Assembly (NCBI GenBank): GCA_018894105.1
Contig: CM032117.1
Location: 1,391,501-1,455,500 of the forward strand
DNA length: 64,000 nt
Source: Jacaranda mimosifolia
Taxonomy: Eukaryota > Streptophyta > Magnoliopsida > Lamiales > Bignoniaceae
Direction of reading: 5' to 3'
Part shown: positions 1 to 10,783 of the stretch, piece after piece
Layout: every line of letters starts with the position of its first letter
How positions within the stretch are numbered: position 1 is the first letter of the stretch
Notes under the pieces: generated by a model
The model's database searches: none
Seen by the model: only the letters and a program-made list of their open reading frames with translations
Told to the model about the DNA's origin: nothing
Made by a program: the position numbers and the translations under genes

Positions 1-1598
1 CTGGGAATTTCACCTGATAATTTGTTTTCAGAAACATCCAACTCCTTGAGATTTATCAATTTGCCCACTTCAACTGGCAGCGGACCAGACAATGAATTTT
101 TTGCCATACCTAAAAAAACTGAAAGAGAAGGGAGACTCATGATCTCTTTGGGTATGTTTCCAGTCAGATTATTGCTTGAAAGGTTCAGCTCAAGTAAACT
201 TGTGCAGTTTCCAAGTTCTGAAGATATTTTTCCTTGGAGTCTATTGCTGTCCAGATGGAGTACACTCAATGCTGTCAAATTACCAAGTGAAGACGGAATA
301 GTCCCAGAGAGTTCATTGCCTGTGAAATACAACTCACCAAGATTTTGAAGCTTTCCAATGTCATCAGGTATTTTTCCTGTGAAGTAGTTCCCTTCAAGCC
401 CAAGAAGTGTTAAGTTAACCAAGTTCCCTATGCCAACAGGAAGATTTCCATGCATCTGATTGACACCAAGTGTAAGTATTTTGAGTCGGGTTGAAAGGTT
501 GGCAACTGAACTTGGTAATTTTCCACCAAAGAAATTAGTCGAAAGCCCCAGAACTTCAAGATTAGTGCAATTAGTCAAGGAAGTAAGGAAGTTCATATCA
601 CCAGCGTCTCCATTTCCAAGATAATTCTCATCGAAGTTGATTCTAAATAATCCTGGCAAGCTTCCGAGGACTGAAGGTACTGTCCCTGTAAGGCTATTTT
701 CAGCAAAATCAACCAAGCCAAGCCTGGAAGCATTTGATAAAGAAATAGGTATACGCCCTGTGAAATTGTTAACCCCACCAGCAAATATTTCAAGATTAGG
801 AAACTGTAAGCCAACATCTGGTGGGATTTCTCCATGCAGTCGATTCTGTGTGACAGAAAAGTAGGTTATGGATGATATATTATAAATGGATGATGGTATC
901 ACGCCGGAAAGCTGGTTTCCATAAACCTGAAAAATTCTCAAGCCCGACAGGCGGCCAATTTCTGGCGGAATGCTTCCCCGGAGACTGTTGAGAGCAAGTG
1001 AAACACCCCAGAAACGAGACGAGAAGTTTCCAATCCAGGCAGGCAAGCCTCCTGTGAGATTGTTACTCCCCAGTCCCAGATATTGCAACTTTGACAGCGA
1101 ACTAAATTGCCCTGGAATTTGTCCTGAAAGCTGATTATACTCTAAGGCAAGAAAGGTTAGTTCTTTGCAGCGGCTAAGATTGGAAGGAATGGGTCCAGAA
1201 AACATATTATATGTCAAATTCAGATGTTTCAGTCTTGATAAGAGACCTATTTCTTGAGGTATTGGACCCCGGAAGCCATTGGACCTAAGGTCTACACCGG
1301 TGAGGAAGCTGAGGTTGCCGATTGAAGGGGGTAAAGAGCCAACTAATTTTTGTGACATCAGGTTTAGAATTGTAACCCTTCTGCTAAAGGGATCGCATAC
1401 AATGCCTGTCCAGTTGCAGCAATGCACAGAATCATTCCAGGAAGCCATGATTCCGAGTGGATCGTCTGTTATTCGGTTCTTGATATCGAGCAAAGCCATT
1501 AGGTCAGTTGCATTTCCCTTGCTGTCTGGGATTTGAGCAGAAATCATCAGAAGCCGAACGAGAATTACAAGAAGAAAATTCAGAGAAAACCAAGCCAT
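1..1598 (-). CDS. LRR receptor-like kinase, N-terminal part (gene continues past left edge)
   Basis: This minus-strand frame is open for 532 codons from an ATG at 1598 to the window edge. The protein starts with a hydrophobic signal peptide (about residues 1-22) and an LRRNT_2 cap ending in a CCNWTGIVCD motif. About 17-18 plant-type LRRs follow, with the consensus LxxLxLxxNxLxGxIPxxIGxL. The extracellular LRR domain of subfamily XII receptor kinases (Xa21/EFR/At3g47570-like) has this form. Members of that subfamily sit in the plasma membrane and often sense microbial patterns, with a transmembrane helix and Ser/Thr kinase domain after the LRRs. Those C-terminal parts would lie left of base 1, so kinase identity is inferred. 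A receptor-like protein without a kinase is the alternative. No intron or frameshift is seen in the part present. Confidence 0.88.
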   Translation of the reverse strand, partial: MAWFSLNFLLVILVRLLMISAQIPDSKGNATDLMALLDIKNRITDDPLGIMASWNDSVHCCNWTGIVCDPFSRRVTILNLMSQKLVGSLPPSIGNLSFLTGVDLRSNGFRGPIPQEIGLLSRLKHLNLTYNMFSGPIPSNLSRCKELTFLALEYNQLSGQIPGQFSSLSKLQYLGLGSNNLTGGLPAWIGNFSSRFWGVSLALNSLRGSIPPEIGRLSGLRIFQVYGNQLSGVIPSSIYNISSITYFSVTQNRLHGEIPPDVGLQFPNLEIFAGGVNNFTGRIPISLSNASRLGLVDFAENSLTGTVPSVLGSLPGLFRINFDENYLGNGDAGDMNFLTSLTNCTNLEVLGLSTNFFGGKLPSSVANLSTRLKILTLGVNQMHGNLPVGIGNLVNLTLLGLEGNYFTGKIPDDIGKLQNLGELYFTGNELSGTIPSSLGNLTALSVLHLDSNRLQGKISSELGNCTSLLELNLSSNNLTGNIPKEIMSLPSLSVFLGMAKNSLSGPLPVEVGKLINLKELDVSENKLSGEIP

Positions 1599-2728
1599 TG
1601 TTTTTGGAAATTCAAGGTGGTACATATGTTACGAATAGGAGTTAAAGCTTTTTGCTTTCAAACAACTGAAAAACAAGTCAAGACTGAAAAACAAGTCAAC
1701 TGAAGATAATGGTTATTTTCAAAAGGACTAGCGAAGCTGGGCCATTTAGTTAATGTTTGAATTAATACAGCGAAGATACGACTATCAACTTGGAAATATG
1801 TCATTAATTCAGTTCAAGTAGGTACACCAACTAAAGAAAGAAGTTCTTACTTTCAAACTTAAAATGAGAATGGGAGGAGGGGGTTGTACTAATGGGTGAT
1901 GGTTTGATGATACAAGAAGAAAAATCTGTAAAAGCAACAGGAAGAATTGCTTAAATGCCCGTGAGTAAGACTTATTTGGGCCTGATTGATTTCGTATCCT
2001 TGGTTCAATAATCAAATTCTATAGGATCAAACTTTATTTATCACCAAGTAGAGATAAATACTATATGTTAGCGGCAGAAAATTTTTTGACGTAGTTTAGA
2101 ATCAGGATATTCAGAAAGAACATATTGTTCCAGCTTGATACAATACCTGGATTTAATCAAATACAATTTGAATGATTTTGTAGGTTCATTGAACAAGATT
2201 TGACAGAAGAACTTTATAAGTTTTCAAAAATTGAAGATACAGATCATAAAATCGAATTTCACTTATTTGTGGAAAGATATCAATTGCCTTTCTTCTTAGC
2301 TCTATTGTTGGCACATTCGAGTCCTTTTAGATGAAACAAATTCCTGATTTGTGAATTTCTCTTCATATAATAGAATAGAGGTTGAGAAACAATTGTAACA
2401 AATTTTCCTTTTTATCCATTAGATGTGGCAATAAACATAAAAAATTCATGATTTTGATGTTGGAATTTTCAGTGAATGATTCAATTCTCAAGTCATTACA
2501 GAGACAAAAAAATCTAGCCTAACACATGTGTTCAAATAGTTCAAGACGTGGAGGGATGCATGGTATGGCGCGATGCAGCACCCCACCTGCCATGGCAAAA
2601 GCATTTTGGATCTTTTGGCGCACTTTGCGTTTTGGTTTATATTAATTAAAGTTGAGTCCAATTAGACTATTAATTTTTGTTGAGAGTTTGGTCTATTCAT
2701 AACAGTTATAATAGTTTCAAATACAATT
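1599..2728. other. Intergenic, upstream of the LRR receptor gene
   Basis: About 1.1 kb with no credible coding frame. It contains the promoter and 5' leader of the minus-strand LRR gene, but I cannot point to a clear TATA box. The right end abuts the target-site duplication of the hAT-like element. Confidence 0.6.
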
Positions 2729-2736
2729 ATTAAGTG

Positions 2737-3410
2737 TTGGGCTGTCAATATATTGGATTTTAATCTGAATTCGATCCGAATTTTAGGATTTTTATTCGAT
2801 TAAAATATTCGATGGATCATATCCAATTATAAATATTCAAAATCCGAAATAAGTGGATCGGATATGGAATTAAGCAATCCGATCCGTTAAAGATCCGAAT
2901 CCGAACCTTAATATTTTTTATTAAATTAATACTCTATAATATTAATAAATATAAATAAAATCTATATATTATATTGACCTAATATCTATATTAACGTCTA
3001 TATTATACTATTAATATTGAGTTTTTAACTTAAAAAATAAGAGAGAAGTTGAAAAAATATCAAATATAATAATATATATAATAGTTCATATATACATTAA
3101 TATAATATGAAAAATGAGTTTAGTATTAAAATATTTAACCTTTGAGCTAATATATAATAAAAAGTTGTTAAAAATTCAAATATAACATATATTTACTTTA
3201 TAAATACAATATTTTTATAAAATTTAAAAAAAAAAAAAAAGAAGAAGAAGAAAACAAATCGGGTTGGATTTTTTAATCGAATTTCGGATATGATACTGAT
3301 TAACAAAGATTCTATATGATTTCGAGTCGAATTCGGATATTAATTTTATTAATCGGATTCGGATTCGGATATAACATATCAGATCCAAATCCGACCCGTT
3401 GACAGCTCTA
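2737..3410. mobile_element. Non-autonomous hAT-like element, copy 1 (674 bp, 8-bp TSD)
   Basis: The element is bounded by a perfect 8-bp direct repeat, ATTAAGTG, at 2729-2736 and 3411-3418. Its ends are imperfect inverted repeats sharing the core GCTGTCAA followed by a GGATTTG/GGATTTT block. An 8-bp duplication with TIRs of this type is characteristic of the hAT superfamily. The interior is AT-rich with many GGATTCGGAT-like repeats near both ends and has no transposase frame. A diverged full-length relative lies at 47395-48068 and a truncated one ends at 10248. Confidence 0.85.
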
Positions 3411-3418
3411 ATTAAGTG

Positions 3419-4713
3419 CATGTTTTATATTGAAAGGAAAATTTCTTGCAACCCAATGTAGTAATATGGAGCAAAATTGGGCCAGTCATTAGACCTACTT
3501 GGACTAACGGCCCATGTATATTGGGCAGCCAACCCATAGTTGGGCTTTTGGTCCCACTTACAACATTTTTTGACATTTTATAGTAGATTAGTGGCACTAA
3601 AGTATTCTTTATTAGCCCAAGCACATTGCTTGCTTGTCTATTGCCATCACATGATGGAAGTGCTTCAAATGAAAAGATTAGTTTAAAAAAAAATGATAAT
3701 AAGTATTATTATAAGAGTAGCAATTAGTGGATTAATTTAAGTTGAATATTAGGTGTGAAGCATTAGGTTTACTCATATGATAGAGTTAAAATTTAATCAA
3801 AATTTTTATTTATTTTCTTTACATATTGCAATTGTTAAGGGGTGCAAATCAACTTTTCACTTCTGACCCCTTTTTGGTTTAAATGACTCAAATTCAGTTG
3901 TAATTATAAGAGGAATGAATTTAATTCGAGTAACTTGATTAATCTTATTTTTATTATCCAGCCATCTTATCTCAAAATTAGTAATAAACCATCTTCAAAA
4001 CAATGCCATTTTTATAATTGAATCAATCTTAGCACGTCCTTTCCATCACCATTCCAAATGATATCTTTATGAAATAAAATAGTACAAATACGAATATCAA
4101 GAAGAAGAAAAAATAATTTAAGATAAAAAGGATATACAAATAAGAAATATCCGAGATATACGACGGGTTGTTTGACTCACCATAAAAAAATATTAACGAT
4201 AAGAAATATAAAAATTATAATTAATAATATATTAAGTAATAAATATTTTTATATTTTAAAGTTTTAAATTGTTATCGCTTACAATTACTGACATATGCAT
4301 AGTGACAACTGACAACTTAATGATAATAAAAATTATTTTTATAATTTATAACAAAATTTTTATTGTCTTTAGATTTTCGCAATATATGCATCATTAGTTG
4401 TCAATTGTGACAATTTAAATACTGTTTTTATTACTATCAAATTTATAAAAATTATAAAAATAATAAAACAAAATCTTTTGTTATGTAATATCTACAATTT
4501 TAGTGATTATGATTTTTCAAGTGCGGAGATGGGCATTAATATCCAGAAAGTGATCGTTTCATGACATGGGATGCCGACATAATTAATTGTGGCCAAACTG
4601 TATAAGATTTATTAAGTTACTTACTGTATTAATCAATATTTTTTCTCCATTTATTTTATTAATGTAAACTATGATTAAATAATTGGCTTATTTGCTCCAC
4701 TAGTTTTCAAACA

Positions 4714-4744
<31 letters not shown>

Positions 4745-6070
4745 ATGAAAAAGATAGGGAAAAAAAAAAACACTACACATGAAGACTATATCTAATTAAG
4801 TGGCAAGATGATTCTTTTATCTTGAAATTTTATTTTAATGATGGGCCATATCTATATTTAATTAAAAGTCGTTTTTTATATTGTAAGCTGTGTCTTTTTC
4901 TTGTCAAACGTGTAGAACTTTTCAAATTTGTTGCGCTAGGGACGGAAACATCTTGTTTTGATTTCGTCTTTCTGTCTATTTGGTATTGACCTCTACATTA
5001 ATTCTTATTTAAAGATTTTTTTTTTTAACTTATAATGTACATTAAGGGTTTGTTAGGGTTTTAATATTGAATTTTACATTGAAAATCAATGACTACTTCA
5101 CAATAATTGAACTAAAATCTTAATAGGTTCTTATCAATTTATTAAACTTGAAAGAATTTTCATTTCAAAATTAAGGTGATTATGAATAATGTGAACACAC
5201 TTACCTAACTCATATCCACAATGTTAAAGAATAACTAATGTAAATAATAATTTGATCATGTGTCAATGTTGCAATAATCTTGTATAATAAAATAAAAATA
5301 AAGAATTATTCAAGTATTTATATCAATAATTAAATCAAAATATCAAATATTGATATAAAAAACATTAAATGAAAAAAATTCACAATGTAAATGGACCAAC
5401 ATCCACCCTAGTAAAATTTGAATCTGAATTTTTTTTATTTTAGTGGTGCAATTCAATTACATTATACTCTTCAAGTAATTATCAACACTCTAAATGGATT
5501 TTGGTCCAATTTTATAAATTTTATACGTAAAATATGAGGTAAAAATTTAAACCTAACAGATTCTAGCATGTATGTATATGTGTGTGTGTGTATATATATA
5601 TATATACACTCTCCAAGTCTCCATACTAGCACCTGCCCTCCCCCCACTCCTCAACCAAAAAAATGAAAAATGCAAGTCTCCCAGGTCCCATGCAACACTA
5701 ACTCACAAACAAAACAATTATACTTATAGAAAAGTCTCCTATGACCGCTCAAACTGTTCATGCGTGTATGCCCGTGGAAGTCTCCTGTGGCAGCTAAAAG
5801 TCTTCCCAAGGGCCAATTCCTTGATCCACTCTTACCCAAACAAGAATCATACTTAAACAGTAATTCAACCCCTTCATGCATTATACTCATTTCACTCTCA
5901 TAACTCGCAATTCTAATCTTATTCTTTTTCCTTGTTATTCCTCCTCGGCCGCCATGAAAACTTCTCTTAAACCCTGTCTCAAATTCTTCTCATCTCAGGT
6001 CATTAAATTGAAAGCATCCAGTTCTTTGACAAACTAACATTTTTTCTTTTCCTTGTGGGATTGCGCAGAG
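3419..6070. other. Intergenic, AT-rich, with poly-C tract and repeated AAGTCTCC motif
   Basis: No gene is visible. It holds a 21-base C homopolymer at 4714-4734 followed by an A-run, a TG/TA microsatellite at about 5578-5607, and four exact copies of AAGTCTCC (from 5615, 5674, 5732 and 5778) plus a near-copy at 5798. The last 450 bases are presumably promoter and 5' leader of the glycosyltransferase gene at 6071. Confidence 0.55.
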
Positions 6071-7303
6071 ATGTTTGATTCTTTGAGATTTTCCCATGTG
6101 AAATTGAACATCTTTTCTACCGTCACTTTTGCAGCGATCATCTTGGTTATAATTTTTGCCAACAGCATCATATCCAATGTTTCACTCCATTTAGATGTTT
6201 TTGACAATGGAAGCAGCCATAATAATCAGTTGCAGACTCACCAAATATCAGAAAAACTCAAAATAAGATCAGGAGATGATGGTGGTGGTGGATATTTGGT
6301 CCCTCCTTTGGATGTTACAACAAGTGAGGAAAGTATCGTACAGCCCAAAAACAGGCTTAAGCCCGAAGAGTTGGGATTATTTGAGACTTGTGGTTTGGCT
6401 AGAAGATTTGATTCTAGAGTTAGAGATTTTTTTAACAGCAATCAATGCAAAGTTCAGATCTTTATGACATGGATTTCACCAGCGGACTCATTTGGAGAAA
6501 GGGAGTTTTTCGGGTTGGAGAGCTTGTTCCAAACAAATCCCAGAAGTTGTTTGATTATCTTATCCAGAACTATGGATTCAAAAAAGGGCCGCAAGATTTT
6601 GGAGCCTTTGATTAATCGTGGCTTTACTGTTCAAGCAATAAGTCCTGATTTGTGGGGTTTAGTCAAGAACACTCCTGCTGAGATTTGGTTCAATGATATC
6701 AAGAATGGAAAAAAAGATCCAGGGGAAATTCCCCTGGCACAAAACTTGTCAAATTTGATTAGGCTTGCAGTGCTATATAAGTATGGAGGTGTATATTTGG
6801 ATACAGATTTTATGTTCTTGAAAGATATTTCAGGTTTGAGGAATTCCATTGGAGCACAAAGCATTGATGTCAAAGGGAACTGGACAAGACTGAACAATGC
6901 AGTTCTTATATTCGACAAAAACCATCCCCTTCTTTACAAGTTCTTGGAGGAATTTGCTTTGACTTTTGATGGGGATAAATGGGGCCATAATGGACCGTAC
7001 TTAGTCTCTAGAGTGGTTGATGGGGTAGGCAAAACAGGAGATTTCAACTTTACAGTCTTGCCCCAGATGGCTTTCTACCCGGTGGATTGGACCCGGGTTG
7101 CAGGATTTTTCATCCGGCCTAATGACCGGGTACGTGAAAAATGGGTCGAAGCAAAGATCCGACAGCTCAACTGGCTGACTTATGGGGTGCATTTGTGGAA
7201 TAGCCAGAGTAGCAGATTCAAGATTGAAGAAGGAAGCATTATAGGTAGACTGATTTCTGATCATTGCGTCATATGCAGCAGGCAGACTTCTTCAAGTTCA
7301 TAA
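6071..7303 (+). CDS. GT32-type glycosyltransferase with DXD motif (alpha-1,4-glycosyltransferase-like)
   Basis: Single-exon frame of 410 residues. The first ATG is at 6071; the open frame extends a few codons upstream but without an ATG. The protein has a short cytosolic tail and one hydrophobic segment at about residues 14-36, so it looks like a type II Golgi membrane protein. The catalytic signature is LYKYGGVYLDTD, with Asp244 and Asp246 forming the DXD metal and sugar-nucleotide site of the 'glycosyltransferase sugar-binding region containing DXD' family. The C-terminal third (from NNAVLIFDKNHPL, with WGHNGPYLVSRV) matches the alpha-1,4-galactosyltransferase conserved region. Plant members (At4g19900-like) are mostly uncharacterised, so donor and acceptor are unknown. 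Length is normal. It converges on the minus-strand gene at 7567-8160 with about 260 bp between the stops. Confidence 0.88.
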   Translation: MFDSLRFSHVKLNIFSTVTFAAIILVIIFANSIISNVSLHLDVFDNGSSHNNQLQTHQISEKLKIRSGDDGGGGYLVPPLDVTTSEESIVQPKNRLKPEELGLFETCGLARRFDSRVRDFFNSNQCKVQIFMTWISPADSFGEREFFGLESLFQTNPRSCLIILSRTMDSKKGRKILEPLINRGFTVQAISPDLWGLVKNTPAEIWFNDIKNGKKDPGEIPLAQNLSNLIRLAVLYKYGGVYLDTDFMFLKDISGLRNSIGAQSIDVKGNWTRLNNAVLIFDKNHPLLYKFLEEFALTFDGDKWGHNGPYLVSRVVDGVGKTGDFNFTVLPQMAFYPVDWTRVAGFFIRPNDRVREKWVEAKIRQLNWLTYGVHLWNSQSSRFKIEEGSIIGRLISDHCVICSRQTSSSS

Positions 7304-7566
7304 AGAGCCCATATCAGCTTAGAATCCAGATGCCCTCCAAATGTGCAGATTGTGAAATGGACATATAGGAAACTTCAAACTTTTCTTCATATCTTTTCCA
7401 GGATTCTTTTGGTACATTTCTAGTTTACTCTTTCAGCTTTTCTTTCTTGACAATGTAAAGGCATGGGATTCTTTCCTTTTTTGGTACAATTCATATTCTT
7501 GTTTGTATAAATGCTTCCTACAAAATTGAATCTGATTAAGAATTGTACAATTTTACATTGTAAATT

Positions 7567-8160
7567 TCACAACTTTTTACCCCTAATCATAATCCTCAGT
7601 CTTCTGATCAACCTTAGCCTAAATCTGAACACCCCACATCGCCAAAAACCAAATCTTGGCAAACTCTTGTAAGACTTAGTCCTCATCAATTTTCGTCTGC
7701 GCGACTTCAGCCTCATCCTATTCTGCATAAAGTCTTTATCATTAGAAGAAAGCACCCCATCTTTTCCGTCAGTTCTTGAACCAAAAGCACCTTCAATTTT
7801 CTTCATTTCTGCCCATGGATCATCATGTATGTCATTATCACTCTCACTGCCCCACAACAGAATAGGCTTAATAACAGGCGAAACGCTGTAATCCTTCAAA
7901 TAATTCCCCAAACTAGTGCGCTCCATTTCGAATAATCTTCTCAAGGACGTGCTCCCTTCTTTCATTAAGTCCAATAAGCTACTGCTTTTCCTTGAAGAAG
8001 TTGAAGCTGATGCAGATGAAAAGGAAGAAGCAGCAGCAGAAGAAGAAAGATATAGGGATTTCTGGTGATCTATAATTTGCCTGATCCTTATCTTTTCTGC
8101 TTCTTTGTTTTGCATGAAAGAATGGTTCTCATCTTCCTCTTCTGTTATCTCTGATGCCAT
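7567..8160 (-). CDS. Plant-specific protein of unknown function, 197 aa
   Basis: Intact single-exon frame from ATG (8160) to TAA. The N-terminal 35 residues are acidic and then basic (EITEEEDEN, EKIRIRQIIDHQKSLY). A low-complexity Ser/Ala stretch spans about residues 38-62. A compact block about 63-107 (LLDLMKEGSTSLRRLFEMER, then SLGNYLKDYSVSPVIKPILLWGSE) looks like the conserved core. The C-terminal 50 residues are very basic (RLKSRRRKLMRTKS and an Arg-rich end). There is no signal peptide or transmembrane helix. I believe the core occurs in other eudicot hypothetical proteins, but I do not recognise a named domain. Codon use and length support a real gene, and a TATA-like box lies about 95 bp upstream of the ATG. 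The basic tail could serve nuclear localisation or nucleic-acid binding, but that is inference. Confidence 0.75.
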   Translation of the reverse strand: MASEITEEEDENHSFMQNKEAEKIRIRQIIDHQKSLYLSSSAAASSFSSASASTSSRKSSSLLDLMKEGSTSLRRLFEMERTSLGNYLKDYSVSPVIKPILLWGSESDNDIHDDPWAEMKKIEGAFGSRTDGKDGVLSSNDKDFMQNRMRLKSRRRKLMRTKSYKSLPRFGFWRCGVFRFRLRLIRRLRIMIRGKKL

Positions 8161-8253
8161 TTTGGTCCAAAATATTCCAAGGCACAGCCTATGTATGGAT
8201 AGAAAGTTGGAACTTTTACACGAGAAAGAAAAAAAAGAGAAGCCGGCAATAGA

Positions 8254-8262
8254 TTTATATAT
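8254..8262 (-). promoter_or_regulatory. TATA box of the 197-aa gene
   Basis: On the minus strand the bases read ATATATAAA, about 95 bp upstream of the ATG at 8160. This is a normal position for a plant TATA box with a 60-70 base leader. Confidence 0.5.
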
Positions 8263-9170
8263 GATTTCATATCAAGTTGGTTAAGTAGAATAATTAAATT
8301 AGTTTAGTAAATGAAAACTGACAAAGGTCGTGGAGTGCAGTACAGATAATTCAATGTTTCTATGCATATTCTATGGTAGCACTTATTTATTTTTTTGGCA
8401 TGCCTACCATGATTATCCACCATAAACTGGTGAATTATGAAAGAGATAAGGATTTTGATCCCTTAATTATTCCTGTCTTTGACTACTTATAAAGCTACAA
8501 AGAAAGTTTTATAGCTTGGCCTGAAAGCAAGGTTGGGACTTGGGAGAAAAATTGCAACATAAGTTCTAATCACCATATTCGTTATTCTTTTATCCTTATA
8601 TGGTAATGGTATGATTAGTTTGAATTCCATCAAAGCACCAAGATGATAGTAAGCTTGTTTGTTCTTTTAACTTTTCTTGGCTGGAATTTCCTGTGGAATC
8701 TTCTGTTGGAGACTTAGACTTCTTCAAGAGTCTGATAATTTTTTTTTTTTTTTAACTTACACACAACAACTCTCGTTAAAATTTGAATATTTGACTTACC
8801 ATTTTATATGAAAGATTTATGTTATTGAATCACATACCACTTAACAAAAATCTGATAAAACATTGAGAACATAGATATTCACAAAGCAATTTATTAAAAT
8901 CTCACACATAAACATTCAAAAAAAACAAGTTTGAACGTCTGAGCGATAAGGACAAAGATACCAGGTTGCAATAGCATAAGGTTCTTTCAACTAAGAATGT
9001 TTAACTTATTACATTACCTCATGCTTACACCATTTTCGTCATTTTTTGCAAGATGTTCAAGAATCTTGTAAGATATTAAGAAAAAATTATGGGCTTGAAA
9101 TTCACAATTGTTATCTGTATTATATAGTATATAATAAAGAAAGTAATTTTGCACTCACATAATAAATAGA
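8263..9170. other. Intergenic, no gene seen
   Basis: AT-rich sequence with short T and A runs and no coding frame of note. The proximal part is upstream sequence of the 197-aa gene. Confidence 0.5.
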
Positions 9171-9489
9171 GTTAATTGCAGTCAGCCCCCAACTTATAGT
9201 CTCCTTTGTATATTGCCCCCCAACTATTGTCGATGTGCAATTTTACCACCTGAATTAGTTAAAATGTGCACCAACACCACATTTGCTCGAATCCGGTGAA
9301 ATCCGACCAATGAGCATTGGGCACGTGGCCTAAAAGAATTGGAATATTCTTGTTACATTCCACCGAAAATGAGCAAATGTGGTGCCGGCGTACATTTTAA
9401 CTAGTTCAAGTGATAAAATTGTACATTGACAATGACTGAGGACAATATGCAAAGGAAGTCATAGGTTGGGGGACTAACTGCAATAAATC
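9171..9489. mobile_element. Fold-back MITE with inverted arms over 120 bp long
   Basis: The left arm starts TTAATTGCAGTCAGCCCCCA. The reverse complement of the right arm starts TTTATTGCAGTTAGTCCCCC. The match continues for more than 120 bases through CACCACATTTGCTC, at roughly 80% identity by eye. The arms flank a loop of about 70 bp, giving a 319-bp palindromic element with no coding capacity. Superfamily is uncertain because no clean target duplication is visible. Confidence 0.75.
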
Positions 9490-10069
9490 CTAATAAATAA
9501 TAACTACTCATCAAATTAAAGTGCCCAAGTTAAAGTCATCTGTTCAAATTTCTGACATCTGCCTTAAACCTCACTCAGTTGACTGAAAAAATAATGGCAT
9601 ATTGCATTTAATTCAAGTACTAATGTCATAATTCCTAAGTTAGGCAGATATTTCATTCCTTATAGAGGTTGGGGGACCTATTTCTAAGGACAGCCTCTTC
9701 CCTCAAAATTGAGAAGTCAATTACTTGCTAGGTAACGGTTCCATTTACTAGTTCTCCTCAAAATACAAATCTCGATTTGATTGAAATGAGTTTCTTTTCT
9801 TATAAAATTTTAAGTTTATAATTATTTGATTGAAAAATTAAGTATATATGTATTTATAATGTCAAGTAAGTACTATTATCAGTAGCAGAATCTAAAATAC
9901 AATGATATGATAAATGAATATGATTAAGTTATATTCTATTATTGCTTTTATATGATAAATATATTTAAAAATTTATTCGTTAATATGTTTTGTGTATGTT
10001 TTTTTAAGGATTAATATTTTGGATTTAGATTCCACTAATTTTTTAGAAAAATAACAAATATATTATTTT
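9490..10069. other. Intergenic, no gene seen
   Basis: AT-rich sequence without credible ORFs or clear structure. Confidence 0.5.
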
Positions 10070-10248
10070 TGGGAGTTTTCAGATTCGGATCTTTTTTAGA
10101 ATATTCGATTTTTATATAGATTCAGATATGGTTATAATAGCCAAGATCCTATAGGATCTTGGGTCGGATTCGGATCTAACATATTAATGTCGGATTCGAA
10201 TTCAAATCCAGCATGATTCGATCCGAATCCGACCCATTGACATCTCTA
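10070..10248. mobile_element. hAT-like element, copy 3, truncated to one end
   Basis: The last 180 bases match the right end of the elements at 2737-3410 and 47395-48068. They contain GATTCGGATC-type repeats, a 'gatcctataggat' block also found in copy 2, and the terminal sequence ATCCGACCCATTGACATCTC followed by TA. The opposite TIR was not found. Confidence 0.65.
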
Positions 10249-10589
10249 CCTACAAGAAAAGCAAAGAGAAAGAGATGTTCGGGCTGAATGGAAGAAGGGA
10301 AAGAAGGTTTTTGGGCTTTGTCAGGCCCATGAGGCCCAAAGTTGATTTGTTTATAGAGAGTGAAACCTGAAGAGAACATAAATTGGACTGCCCAAGGTGG
10401 GCCCAATTTAGGCTGGGCACTCTAAATGTTAACTGAAAACCTATAGGCCCATTAAAATTGGGCAAGGGAATGGCCTGAACAGTGAAGCCCGTCATTAACT
10501 AAAAGTTTTTGGTCCAACAGTCACACTGAATGAAATAAAATATGATATACTATATTATCTGTTATATTAAAATATATTAATATATTGTC

Positions 10590-10783
10590 TAGTGGCTTGT
10601 GGCCCAAGTGGAATTAGTCACTTCTATTATATGTGAGGTCCTGTGTTTGACCCGAGATAGATGCATTGTGCATTTTATGTGCATTGTGTGTAATTTATCC
10701 TTTAATTTATTTGATTTGAAAATAGAAAAATATTGATTTGTTGAAAGGATAATAATTCATCATTTGTAATAATGATCTCTCTC
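10590..10783 (+). mobile_element. tRNA-derived SINE-like element
   Basis: A box-A-like TGGCCCAAGTGG lies at 10600-10611, with a box-B-like GTCCTGTGTTTGACCC about 35 bases on. The tail 'aatttatttgattt...ttgaaaggataa...tctc' is shared, in the same order, with a second copy at about 21557-21738. The paired pol III promoter-like boxes and the dispersed copies suggest a SINE. Confidence 0.5.

Noticed and set aside
593..1536. Short open frames on both strands within the LRR gene
   Set aside because: They are shadows of the long LRR frame and encode no recognisable protein.
5572..5890. 94-aa plus-strand and 79-aa minus-strand frames before the glycosyltransferase
   Set aside because: They overlap each other and a TG/TA microsatellite and lack protein-like character; the region is better read as promoter and leader.
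5951..6000. An upstream ATG (at about 5954) with a possible first exon ending CTCAG|GT before the glycosyltransferase
   Set aside because: Splicing to the acceptor before 6071 puts the downstream sequence out of frame and hits a stop, so the single-exon model from 6071 is kept.
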